A stretch of 64,000 nt of DNA from assembly GCF_040954645.1 (NCBI RefSeq), contig NC_092809.1, forward strand, positions 66,898,141 to 66,962,140. The letters run 5' to 3'. Each line of letters begins with the position of its first letter. The first letter of the stretch is position 1. This document shows positions 23,514 to 33,139 of this stretch, piece after piece. Source of the stretch: Diabrotica undecimpunctata. Taxonomy: Eukaryota; Arthropoda; Insecta; Coleoptera; Chrysomelidae. The translations under genes were made by a program, and so were the position numbers. The notes below the pieces were generated by a model. It was not told the DNA's origin and made no database searches. It saw only the letters and a list, made by a program, of their open reading frames with translations.

Positions 23514-26500
23514 ATGGAAGCTTTAAAGAAAAAGCGCAAATCACTTAAAGCATCAATTACACGTATCTCAGAATGGTTTATAGCCAATAAAGACACAGAA
23601 AACGAAATACTTGATTTTGAAAATAGGAAAGAAAAACTTTTTAATTTTTTCACCCAATATGAACAAATTCAATTAGAAATCGAACAGACTGATGACAGCG
23701 ACCAACAATCAGCTGATCGAGCAAATGTTGAAGAAAAATACTTCAACACACTCAAAGGTTTGCAAAGAAAAATAATAGAATTAAATTTAACAGAAAATAA
23801 AGCACCTAGCTCAAATAATAATGCTGTTTCCAGTGCGAGGCTGCCTGAAATTAGCATGAAAACCTTTACCGGAAATTTCTCAGAATTCAATGAATTCTTT
23901 CAACTATTTGAAACTCTGATCACAAACAATTCAAGTTTAAATAATGTACAAAAGTTTATATATTTAAAATCCTTCCTCAAAGGAGAACCTTTAAACTTAA
24001 TTAGCAGTATCGAAGTAGTAGATGCAAATTTTGCTATCGCTATAAAAACCCTAAAAGAAAGATATGATGACAAATCACGAGTGATTAGTACTCTTATAAA
24101 AAAGCTGTTAAAGTCTCAATCTCTAGTTAAATGCACTCCTCAGGTACTAAGAGATTTTCTTGTGCACACGAAGCAAACGCTTCAAGCTCTTAGTAATCTC
24201 GAAGTTCCAATTGAACATTGGGACCTCCTTTTAATAGAAATATTTTTAGAAAAAATAGATTTTGCTTCTCACAAGGCTTTTGAATATGAAGTAGGTTCTA
24301 AGAATGTTCCAACACTCAAACAATTTTTTGAATTTCTAGAAAAAAGATGTGATGTTTTAGAGAAACTTAATTACACTGAAACTCAGTCAAAGTTTAATAA
24401 TAAAGTCACTCAAAAAACTGCTCATATTTCCACTATAAATAATAATAAATCTAGCTATGAAAATTGCATATTTTGTAAACAAACTGGTCATAAAATATAT
24501 CAGTGTAACTTATTTAAAGACACAAATTCTCGAGAAAGGTTTAATTTTGTAAAGCAAGCACAGCTTTGCAGAAACTGTTTTGGCACTAAGCATTTTACTG
24601 ATAAATGCATCTCTAAATACACATGTAAAATTTGCAATAAAAAGCACAATACACTTCTGCACGAAGAAAATAATTTTTCTCACACTCATGAAAATACTGT
24701 ATTCTCTCCCACTCGAAGCAATCAAAGTGCTTCAAATTCACATGATAGTAATCAAAGTCACGCCAATAGGCAACAATCACGCTTTAATGCACCACAAACC
24801 TCTCAATCCTCCTCAAGTATACAGGGTGATTCACAAACTCGCCATAGTGCACCACATATCTCTCAAAGTCATTTTCATGCTCCTCAAAGGAGTAATAATG
24901 CCCAAGTTACTCAAATAATTAATTCTCCACATTCATATAATGAATCACCAAACACTTCTACTCACTTAAGCACTCAGACAAATGAAAATTGTCTACTCTC
25001 AGACACGCAAAGTCAAAATTCATCTTGCATCTCTTCTCTCTCCACTTTCAATCCAAAAAACGAAGTTTTGCTAGCCACAGCGCTGGTAACAATTTACTCT
25101 AAAAGTGGACAACCTGTACACGCAAGATGTCTTCTCGATAATGGATCTCAATCGAACTTTGCAACAAAGGATTTAGTAAATAAACTAAATTACTTTACCA
25201 CTAATAAAAGATTACAAATTTCCACAATCTCTCAAAATTGTTCCATCTCAAATGAAATGGTAAACATTGAATTTTTCCCATATAAAAACAATGATATGAA
25301 ATTTGAAGTATCATGTGCAGTTTTGGATAATATTACGTGTAAAATACCTCAGGTACCTCTAGATCGTAGCAAAATAAAAATACCAGATGGCATAAAGCTC
25401 AGTGATCCCTCTTACTCCTCCCCAGGGAGAATCGATCTCTTATTAGGTGCAGAAATTTACTGTGATCTATTAAAGGATGGTTTAATTCATATTGGAGCAG
25501 GTCTTCCAGTGCTTCAAAACACTCATTTAGGATATGTCATGTTCGGTAACTTATCTCCACAAGTTTCATCTAAGAAAAAGATGCACTCTCACTCAAACTG
25601 TAACTATTCACACTCGAATCATATTTCTTTATTTGTTCAATCTCACACTGAAGAAGAAAATATAAATAATCTTCTCCAAAGGTTTTGGGACATTGAAGAA
25701 GTTCCCGAAATAAAGCATTTAAGTCCTGATGATGAAAAGGCTGAGAAAATATTTAAAGCCACAACACAAATCCTACCGAATGGACAGTTCCAAGTAGATT
25801 TACCCCTATGCACGCCTAATGAAAATAATAAATTGGGCGACTCTTTCCAAATGGCGCGAAGGCGATTTCTAAATTTGGAGAACAAATTCTCAAAAAATGA
25901 TTCTCTTTACAAACAATATAAATCTTTTATAGATGAGTATGTTGAATTAGGACATGCAAAATATGTTCCGTTGTCTCTGCAGAATGTACACTCAGAAAAC
26001 AAATATTTCTTGCCTCACCACAGTGTAGAAAAAGACACTTCTCTCACAACTCGTTTGCGCGTAGTTTTTGACGCATCCATGAAAACCACTTCTGGTTTTA
26101 GCCTTAATGATATTATGTTAAAGGGTTATACCACACAACCAGAACTATTTGACACTTTAGTCAACTTTAGACTCTTCAAGTATGTATTCACATCTGATAT
26201 AAAAAAGATGTTTAGACAAATCAGAATAAACCCCAACCAAACTTTCTTATTAAATATTTTGTGGCGCAACTCTCCCTCGGAGCCATTAAAATGTATACAA
26301 TTGGAAACGGTTACCTATGGAACGAAACCAGCTACCTTCCTTAGCACACGATGTTTAATTGAACTCGCAAACATGCATAAGGAAGAATATCCTCTCGCTC
26401 ATGATATGCTCATTAATTTTTGCTATATTGATGACATACTATATGGTACAAATAGTATTGAAACACTCACACTTGCGCATGAGCAAATCACTGCACTGCT

Positions 26501-29003
26501 ACAAAAGGCAGGCATATCTCTTCACAAATGGTGTTCAAATTCACCACAATTTTTAGAAAATATTTCACAATTTTCAACTGACTCTACGTATGTTATATCT
26601 TCAGAAAATCATTCCAATAAAATATTAGGTCTTTGTTGGGACTCTAAATTAGATAGTTTCTCTATTTCAGTGCCAGAAATCGAAATAAAAGATTCCTACA
26701 CTAAGAGACAAGTGCTCTCGATAATCGCAAGTTTTTTCGACCCCAAGGGATTAATTAATCCTGTAATAGTAACTGCAAAAATAATAATGCAAAAAATTTG
26801 GCTTTCAAAAATTCAGTGGAATGAAAGTTTAGACTCTACACTCTTAAATGAATGGTTAAATTTTCTCAAACATATTTCAGCACTAAAACATTTAAAAATT
26901 CACAGACCTTTTTTTATTGAAAATTATATATGTACTATACAAATACACGCATTTTCCGACGCTAGTGAAAAGGCATACGCCAGCTGCATATATATTAGAG
27001 TTACTTATAGCTCAAGGAATGTCTCTTCCACACTCATCACCTCTAAAAGTAGGGTAGCTCCAATAAAAACATTAACTTTACCTAAGTTAGAACTTATGGG
27101 TGCTGTTTTATGCAGCAAACTCACTAAAAGAATAGTTGAAATTCTAAATAATAAATTACCTCAAATAGACTCAATAAACTGCTGGACGGACTCAGAAATC
27201 GTACTTGCTTGGTTAGGCTCACATAGCTCGAGATGGTCACAGTTTGTTGTAAATAGAGTTTCTGAAATACAAGGAAACCCACAATTTAAGTGGCGATATA
27301 TAAAGTCAAAACAAAACCCCGCAGATATTGCGTCAAGAGGCATGTCTGCTCCTGAACTTCTAAACTCAAAATTTTGGTTTCAAGGTCCCGCATTTCTACT
27401 TAATTATGACTTAGATTTAACTTCTTATGATTCAAAACCAAATGTTAGTAAAATACCCGAGGAAAAGAAAATAGTTCATCTAGCACAAGAAAGTCCAATA
27501 AGTTTCATTGAAAATTTATCTCTCAAATTTTCAAACTTCTCAAAACTACAACGCAGTATCACACTTATTCTCAGGTACATTCACAATTTCAAGTTTCCAA
27601 ATGAAAAATATGTTGGACCCTTCTCTGTTTCAGAATTAAAAAATGCTGAAAATTTAATAATAAAACTTTTGCAAAAGGCACACTTTTTTCGAGAATTTTC
27701 TTGTCTTAAAAATAAGGAGATAATTTCAAATAAAACAATTTTAAAACTCAACCCATTCATAGATAATCAGCAAATGATTCGTGTAGGTGGTCGTCTAAGG
27801 TACTCAGACGTCCCATATGAACAGAAGTACCCATTACTTCTACCCTCTCATAATCACATAGTAAAATTAATGCTGCATAGAGAACATATAAGATTATGTC
27901 ATGCAGGCCCTCAAAATACTCTTTCCAATTTTCGTTTAAGATATTGGTGTCTAAATGGTCTCAAAGAAACTAAAAGAATAATTAATAAATGTCACGATTG
28001 TTTTAAATTTAAAGCAAAGACAGCCACACAGTTAATGGCTGATTTACCACGGGAACGTTCATGTTTCTCCCCTCCATTTACCAATGTTGGTCTAGACTTT
28101 GGTGGTCCATTTCTTATAAAAAGCTCCAATTTAAGAAAGGCTCCAAAAATAAAATCCTACATAGCGTTGTTCGTATGTATGGTTACTCGTGCAGTGCACA
28201 TCGAATTAGTCACAGGTCTCTCCACCGAAAGTTTCTTACTTGCTTTAAAAAGATTCATCAGTAGGAGAGGCTGTCCACAAATTATCTACTCAGATAACGC
28301 CACTAATTTTCTAGGAGCTAGAAATCAGTTGAGGGAAGTTGCACTATTTCTTAAACAAAAGGAAACCTCTGAGTCCATATTCAATTTTCTCTCCTCTTCT
28401 GAAATCCAATGGAAATTTATTGTAGCCCATTCTCCGCATCATGGTGGAATTTGGGAGGCAGCCATAAAAAGTGCCAAATATCACATTTTAAGGCTTTTAG
28501 GCAATACCACTTTAACTTTTGAAGCCTTTAGCACAGTTCTCGCACAAATAGAAGCAGTACTAAACTCACGCCCTCTTTGTGCTATGTCAAATGATCCAAA
28601 TGACTTTAACACATTGTCTCCAGGACATTTCCTAATAGGAAAACCAATTACGTCATTTCCTGAAGAGATAGTGACGGAAATACCTGACAATAAATTAACA
28701 ATTTGGCAAAACTACATGAAGATTCAGCAATCATTTGCCAAACGCTGGAAAATTGATTACCTTAATCAACTTCAGAATCGCCCCAAGTGGTTAACACCAC
28801 AGAAGAATCTTGAAGTTAACGACTTAGTTCTATTAAAGGAAGATAAAGTTCCACCCCTACACTGGCCATTGGCAAGAATTGTTGAATTGTTTACTGGTAA
28901 GGACGATAAGGTCCGTAGTGTTAAAATAAAGACTAGAGATGGATATTTTAACAGACCCATTACAAAACTCTGTCCTCTTCCTGTGGACAAAGTAGAAAAT
29001 TAA
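23514..29003 (+). CDS. BEL/Pao LTR retrotransposon Gag-Pol polyprotein, intact
   Basis: A single 1829-residue frame. Order: coiled N-terminus; Gag-like DUF1759 region (about 110-250, starting near SMKTFTGNFSEFNEFF); two CCHC zinc knuckles (C318-C321-H326-C331 and C352-C355-H360-C365) and a third Cys/His cluster; a Ser/Gln/His-rich low-complexity linker (about 395-500); retropepsin-like DUF1758 protease with LLDNGS (D542); RT with first catalytic D895 in FTSDIKKMF and YIDD (D973, D974); RNase H with D1149, E1193, D1226; integrase zinc finger H1458-H1463...C1493-C1496; integrase core D1528, D1594, E1648; C-terminal DUF5641-like region (about 1740-1825). Every catalytic residue that I can check is present and there is no stop or frameshift. 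No envelope-like ORF follows. It should support reverse transcription and integration in cytoplasm and nucleus. The element may be autonomous in protein, but its 5' LTR looks defective, so transcription is doubtful. Confidence 0.97.
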   Translation: MEALKKKRKSLKASITRISEWFIANKDTENEILDFENRKEKLFNFFTQYEQIQLEIEQTDDSDQQSADRANVEEKYFNTLKGLQRKIIELNLTENKAPSSNNNAVSSARLPEISMKTFTGNFSEFNEFFQLFETLITNNSSLNNVQKFIYLKSFLKGEPLNLISSIEVVDANFAIAIKTLKERYDDKSRVISTLIKKLLKSQSLVKCTPQVLRDFLVHTKQTLQALSNLEVPIEHWDLLLIEIFLEKIDFASHKAFEYEVGSKNVPTLKQFFEFLEKRCDVLEKLNYTETQSKFNNKVTQKTAHISTINNNKSSYENCIFCKQTGHKIYQCNLFKDTNSRERFNFVKQAQLCRNCFGTKHFTDKCISKYTCKICNKKHNTLLHEENNFSHTHENTVFSPTRSNQSASNSHDSNQSHANRQQSRFNAPQTSQSSSSIQGDSQTRHSAPHISQSHFHAPQRSNNAQVTQIINSPHSYNESPNTSTHLSTQTNENCLLSDTQSQNSSCISSLSTFNPKNEVLLATALVTIYSKSGQPVHARCLLDNGSQSNFATKDLVNKLNYFTTNKRLQISTISQNCSISNEMVNIEFFPYKNNDMKFEVSCAVLDNITCKIPQVPLDRSKIKIPDGIKLSDPSYSSPGRIDLLLGAEIYCDLLKDGLIHIGAGLPVLQNTHLGYVMFGNLSPQVSSKKKMHSHSNCNYSHSNHISLFVQSHTEEENINNLLQRFWDIEEVPEIKHLSPDDEKAEKIFKATTQILPNGQFQVDLPLCTPNENNKLGDSFQMARRRFLNLENKFSKNDSLYKQYKSFIDEYVELGHAKYVPLSLQNVHSENKYFLPHHSVEKDTSLTTRLRVVFDASMKTTSGFSLNDIMLKGYTTQPELFDTLVNFRLFKYVFTSDIKKMFRQIRINPNQTFLLNILWRNSPSEPLKCIQLETVTYGTKPATFLSTRCLIELANMHKEEYPLAHDMLINFCYIDDILYGTNSIETLTLAHEQITALLQKAGISLHKWCSNSPQFLENISQFSTDSTYVISSENHSNKILGLCWDSKLDSFSISVPEIEIKDSYTKRQVLSIIASFFDPKGLINPVIVTAKIIMQKIWLSKIQWNESLDSTLLNEWLNFLKHISALKHLKIHRPFFIENYICTIQIHAFSDASEKAYASCIYIRVTYSSRNVSSTLITSKSRVAPIKTLTLPKLELMGAVLCSKLTKRIVEILNNKLPQIDSINCWTDSEIVLAWLGSHSSRWSQFVVNRVSEIQGNPQFKWRYIKSKQNPADIASRGMSAPELLNSKFWFQGPAFLLNYDLDLTSYDSKPNVSKIPEEKKIVHLAQESPISFIENLSLKFSNFSKLQRSITLILRYIHNFKFPNEKYVGPFSVSELKNAENLIIKLLQKAHFFREFSCLKNKEIISNKTILKLNPFIDNQQMIRVGGRLRYSDVPYEQKYPLLLPSHNHIVKLMLHREHIRLCHAGPQNTLSNFRLRYWCLNGLKETKRIINKCHDCFKFKAKTATQLMADLPRERSCFSPPFTNVGLDFGGPFLIKSSNLRKAPKIKSYIALFVCMVTRAVHIELVTGLSTESFLLALKRFISRRGCPQIIYSDNATNFLGARNQLREVALFLKQKETSESIFNFLSSSEIQWKFIVAHSPHHGGIWEAAIKSAKYHILRLLGNTTLTFEAFSTVLAQIEAVLNSRPLCAMSNDPNDFNTLSPGHFLIGKPITSFPEEIVTEIPDNKLTIWQNYMKIQQSFAKRWKIDYLNQLQNRPKWLTPQKNLEVNDLVLLKEDKVPPLHWPLARIVELFTGKDDKVRSVKIKTRDGYFNRPITKLCPLPVDKVEN

Positions 29004-29133
29004 AATTTTAAATTTTGTCACATTTATATGTATTACTCTAGTTTAGGAATAGTTATTTCTTAAATTACATTTAAGTTAAGTTTGCTTACTTTCTCAAATC
29101 ACTCTTTCTTTCGTTTTGAAGTAAATACTTCAA

Positions 29134-29146
29134 CGCGGGCAGTCTA
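29134..29146 (+). other. Candidate polypurine-like tract next to the 3' LTR
   Basis: The G-rich segment cgcgggcagtcta lies just before tgttcc. It is where the plus-strand primer of an LTR element should lie. It is not a classic pure purine run, so the call is positional. Confidence 0.4.
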
Positions 29147-29748
29147 TGTTCCAGAAATGAACATATCATTTTAAAATATAAAATAAAAATATAGTTCTTT
29201 ACACTTTTCTTAGTGTAGAACAAGTAAAATATTCACTAATATCTAGTTTGCTCGGATAGCCCGACTTAATGGCGCCACAGCCTCTTAAATAGTTTTCACA
29301 CCTAAATACAAGAGGGGTAATCTACACTTTTACGAACCAAGTATTTTTTGTTAGTTCGTTGTCACACGCCCTTGAGGCAAGTGCATTTTAAAAACACTCT
29401 CAATTCATATATAAAATATTTCTCTACGCCGAAATCGGGCATTTTTTCTCATAAATACGGTTTTTCTCCTTTACGTGTGATAAAGAAAGAATTATTTGAT
29501 ACTGTATAGTCAGCTACGTCGTTTTGAACCTCTTTAATCTAAAAATAGTTAATTATAAGTCGATAAACTTAAAGTGCTTTTATTTCTCTGGAGCAATATT
29601 TGCTCACATTAACAATCCTTATCCTTCAACGGTCACTGAAGAACCAAACCTATGGAGATACATCCATTCACAAGTCCTTTGAAGTAAGGCTTGGAATCAA
29701 AAGATTTCCAACCCTCGAATGTAGGGATCCAGTTACAAGGCCCCCTCA
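29147..29748 (+). mobile_element. Candidate 3' LTR of the BEL/Pao element
   Basis: It begins TGTTCC (matching the left terminus) and ends ...ccccctCA, followed by gtacc (29,749-29,753), the same 5-mer that precedes the left terminus. This gives 602 bp with TG...CA ends. There is AT-rich promoter-like sequence near the start. The right boundary rests on the CA plus the 5-bp match; a second, full-length LTR is not available for comparison. Confidence 0.5.
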
Positions 29749-29753
29749 GTACC

Positions 29754-30720
29754 ATAGCGATTTCTCTAGTTCACACACTAAATACTAGCTGATAAAAAGA
29801 ACCATCGAGGGTTTACATGTCAATTGATATTTCTTTATAACCAGTGATAATTAGTTTAATCAAATTCAATAATAACACATTAAAGATCAGAAAGAAAAAA
29901 CAGAATCACGAAAAGAAATTTATCGTGAGATATCGGAATAAATAATCTATAAAAAGAATAGGTGCCAACACTGTTAAAACAAATGATTTATATCCTTTCA
30001 TGTTATACCGGTATTAGCATTTAAAAAATGCTTTTATTGCAATGAAAAGCAATCATTTTATACAAATCACAAACTCTATTATCTGATAAATTTCCTAAAT
30101 TATATTCGTATCATACTCTGTGCTTCTGACCTATATTCAAAATAGGATATAAAGGGATCAATAACTGTACACGAAATTCTAATTCAGTTGTATATCATCG
30201 TTTTTGAAAATAGTATGAAAACAGAACCCATTAAGATTTTATGAATCTTAATTTTGCATTGGAAGAAGAACATATTTAATTCTTAATGAAATGAAAATGC
30301 AGCAACAACACAACTAGTTTGTTTTAAATTTATAATAAGGTTTAATATTTAATGCAAACCGTTATTTCCTTTGCAAACAACCTTTCGTAGGTTTTGACAG
30401 TGCAGTTTTAGAAGGATAAGTTAAGTATTTTCTAATTTGGAATTTTTCTAACGAAGTTAGTTTAACAGAGTTAATGTATCTAAAATTTTACACTTCTTGA
30501 TAAATGTAGTCCTTACAATAACAATTAAAATAAAGACATAAAAGCTTAGTAGGATAAAAGCTGGATGGTTCGTTTGGGTAAAGGGTTTATTACACATGTC
30601 AACATGAATTTTGAGTCAAGTTTTGTACCTCTGGTTTTGATTGCTTAAGCCTAACTAAAAAAACAATTTTTATACAATACAGTGCTTTCGTACTTATCAG
30701 AACGAAATTTTAAATTATAT
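29754..30720. other. No gene recognised; AT-rich
   Basis: Only short random frames and no repeat structure that I can identify. Confidence 0.45.
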
Positions 30721-30732
30721 GAAAAATCTATT
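30721..30732. repeat. Left target-site duplication of the hammerhead element
   Basis: gaaaaatctatt here is repeated exactly at 31,461-31,472, immediately outside the two ends of the tandem repeat. Such a length is typical of target-primed or endonuclease-nick insertion rather than LTR integration. Confidence 0.88.
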
Positions 30733-30776
30733 AAAATAAAAAAGACAGCCAAGATTTGATTACACGTACAAAGTGT

Positions 30777-30836
30777 CTATGTATCTGTTTATACGTATTT
30801 CGCCCTAATAGGGCTCATCAGAACAGATATTCATAG
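30777..30836 (-). ncRNA. Type-I hammerhead ribozyme, copy 1
   Basis: On the minus strand: stem I 5' strand tatctgtt (30,829-30,822), core CTGATGA (30,821-30,815), stem II gccct/agggc with a 3-nt loop (30,814-30,802), core GAAA (30,801-30,798), a 2-bp stem III closed by a 4-nt loop (to 30,791), cleavage triplet ATA, then stem I 3' strand aacagata (30,789-30,782), fully complementary to the 5' strand. A further 5 bp (ctatg/catag) extends stem I after a small internal bulge. Predicted cleavage lies between 30,790 and 30,789. Very short stem III is characteristic of hammerheads from Penelope elements and retrozymes, which usually act as dimers. Confidence 0.9.
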
Positions 30837-31175
30837 GCTTTCTCAACGTGAAAAATAAATTTTTTCTTTCTTTAAGAAGCAACACTAAAATGGCTTCGAT
30901 ATGGACGCAATAGCGACATCTGATAATAAACCCGTAAAATAGTTTCGAAACACAATTCAGATTTCTGCCTTAATCTGAGCCTTCTAAAAATTGCAAGGCA
31001 AAACAGACGTTGATAAAGATGTTAACAGAGACATGGGGAATCTAAAATTTGCATTCCACGACATGTCTCCTCAACTAAGCAGAAATCCTTAGCGAATTGG
31101 TTTCTTGTACTCATACAGAGTAGATCCGAATAAAATGACAAAGACAGTCAAGATTTGATTTCACGTACAAAGTGT

Positions 31176-31235
31176 CTATGTATCTGTTTATACGTATTTC
31201 GCCCTAATAGGGCTCATCAGAACAGATATTCATAG
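31176..31235 (-). ncRNA. Type-I hammerhead ribozyme, copy 2
   Basis: Identical to copy 1 through the core and all stems, offset by 399 bp: CTGATGA at 31,220-31,214, stem II 31,213-31,201, GAAA at 31,200-31,197, predicted cleavage between 31,189 and 31,188. The differences between the two repeat units all fall outside this 60-nt stretch. Confidence 0.9.
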
Positions 31236-31460
31236 GCTTTTTCAACGTGAAAAATAAATTTTTTCTGTCTTTAAGAAGCAACACTAAAATGGCTTCGATA
31301 TGGACGTAATAGCGACATCTGATAATAAATCCGTAAAATAGTTTCGAAACACAATTCAGATTTCTGCCTTAATCTGAGCCTTCTAAAAATTGCAAGGCAA
31401 AACAGACATTGATAAAGATGTTAATAGAGACATGGGGAACCTAAAATTTACATTCCACGA

Positions 31461-31472
31461 GAAAAATCTATT
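31461..31472. repeat. Right target-site duplication of the hammerhead element
   Basis: Exact second copy of gaaaaatctatt, immediately after the end of the 399-bp-period repeat. Confidence 0.88.
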
Positions 31473-32155
31473 TTTTAATTTGATTTTATTTAAAAGCAAA
31501 CAACTTTTCTTGTCCACCACTTTACTCAAAAACCATATTAGATAATTAAAATATTTTTTCGGAATATTATTAGTATTATGTATGAGATTGTCAAGATATA
31601 CTTTTGGTACAAAAATTCACTTCCGGTTTTGAGATGACTGGAAGTTAAAATTTACTTTAAGTTTTAGACCCCACAATGTATACATGGATCGAAAGGTCTC
31701 GTCGAGACGAATCTAAATATGTACCTCCGGTTGCGATCCGACACCGGAAGTGACCCGAAACGCGCATAAAACGTCAAGATAGAGCAAATCTGACACCGGA
31801 TTCGTGATCAGCATGCAAAATTAACTGCTAAATGATAGCATTGTAACAAAAAACATTGTTTTCGACGAAATATTTCGTCATATTTAATACACTTTTTACT
31901 TGCATTATTATTGATGAATGTTATGTATTTTCTTGCTTATATTGTTTGTATTGATCTCTTAATTTTTCTCGCAAAATAAAAATTTCATTTAAAAAACTCG
32001 ATGTCAAGTTGGTCCGCTAGTATTAAACTAATTATAAAAGAAAGCATGTATAAAACCCAAAAATATAAAAAAGAATAAAAAAACTTGGTATTTCTTTTGT
32101 GTAAGCAAGAACTTTCTCGTATGAGTGCCCAAACGTAGTCACCCAATCATGTTCT
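31473..32155. other. Unassigned sequence with a GC-richer repeat-like patch
   Basis: About 31,620-31,830 contains accgg/ccggaagt motifs several times (acttccggtt, cctccggtt, caccggaagtgacc, acaccggatt) in AT-rich surroundings. It looks like part of a dispersed repeat, but I know no family name and see no coding frame. Confidence 0.4.
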
Positions 32156-32159
32156 CATT

Positions 32160-33130
32160 ATATTAAGTTTATTATATCTTCGTGAAAGCTTTTCCCTTTT
32201 TCTTCTAAATATGCACCCAATTTGTATTTGAATTTATAAAAGTGAGCATCTAGCATGTGCACTTTAACAGACATCCTCATGACTTTCCAGCTGTCCAACA
32301 AATTAAAAATAAGCTCTTTCTAATTTTCAGCCTTTTTGTTGCCACGTATCATTGCTTTAAGGTTGAGTCAATCTTGTTTTTCGTGGGTACTCAGGAGCTA
32401 TAGAAATTGTTCACTGGCCATTATTTTCCTTATTTGTGGACCGATGAAAATAGCAGCTTTCATTTTCGCCTCTGACAGTTTCTGGAAAAATGATTTTAAA
32501 TATTGAAAGGCCTCAGAATCTCGACGGAGAGCCTTTACGAACTGCTTCATGAGAATTAATTTTATGTGCAATTGAGACATTAAAACAGGATGGGCTCTAC
32601 AATTGGTTTATATTTGACGTTATGCTGCTGGCAGTTAAGTGCATTGGCTCTACTATGCCACAAGCAAAGATAACAGGATATTTAGTGTATCCGCCTTAGA
32701 TTGTCACTAGAAAGCCAACCATTTAAAAATCTTCTATCACTGACCAGGCGTACTCTTTATATTTTAAAACTTAAAGCACCATTTTAACGCTCTAATTATT
32801 TCTTTGAGCATTACAAAATGATCCAGAAGAAGAGATTGAAATGTATTTCCATTGTGAAGAAAAACTACTTTTAAGCTTCTTTTAAAGCTGTCGATGAAAA
32901 GACGTCATTCAGAATAAATGCAAATGATTCCGATTGCATCAGACAAACCTTTCTACACATCATTGCAATAACAAAGTTTGTCTTCCTTAGTAAAAAATCC
33001 AGAAAATATTTGTCGCTTTCTGTTGTCACTTATTTTAACATCGTTCTTGAGCAAATTCTATTCTTTAAGCCGTGAAGCCAATATTTCAGCCTTAAGTTTA
33101 GGTAGGTAGATTTAAATCTCTTACTAAGTC
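32160..33130 (-). pseudogene. Relic of a multicopy arthropod ORF of unknown function
   Basis: Minus-strand motifs in order from 33,130: WLHGLKN, FTKEDKLCYCNDV, RLFIDSFKRSLKVVFLHNGN, then CYLCLWHSRA, LHIKLILMKQFVKALRRDSE, IGPQIRKI, KAEN.KELIFNLLDSW and SVKVHMLDAH. I know this series (EWRLFIDSSKxSLKAVLLHNGN, YPCFLCLWDSR, LPPLHIKLGLMKxFVKAL, GPQIR) from many uncharacterised arthropod and hydra predicted proteins that occur in large numbers and look transposon-borne. Stops and frameshifts occur throughout; only 32,580-32,398 is open for 60 codons. The molecular role is unknown. Confidence 0.7.
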
Positions 33131-33139
33131 ATTAAACAG

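Larger units (their letters stand above)
30733..31460 (-). mobile_element. Retrozyme-like dimeric element with two hammerhead ribozymes
   Basis: Bases 30,733-31,061 are repeated at 31,132-31,460 with a strict 399-bp offset (about 12 mismatches in 329). So the unit is one 399-bp monomer plus 329 bp of a second. Each copy holds a hammerhead on the minus strand. Exact 12-bp direct repeats flank the whole. There is no coding capacity. This matches the known layout of retrozymes (small non-autonomous elements copied from ribozyme-processed circular RNA) and of Penelope-type tandem terminal repeats. Minus-strand RNA cut at both sites would release a 399-nt monomer. Its helper RT is inferred to be Penelope-like; a decayed RT of that type lies at 45.8-46.9 kb. 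Confidence 0.85.

Noticed and set aside
29003..29147. An envelope gene following the BEL/Pao polyprotein
   Set aside because: Only about 140 bp separate the stop codon from the 3' LTR start, so there is no room for one.
29268..29280. tggcgcc-like primer binding site
   Set aside because: It lies inside the candidate 3' LTR, not directly after a 5' LTR, so it cannot serve as the element's primer site here.
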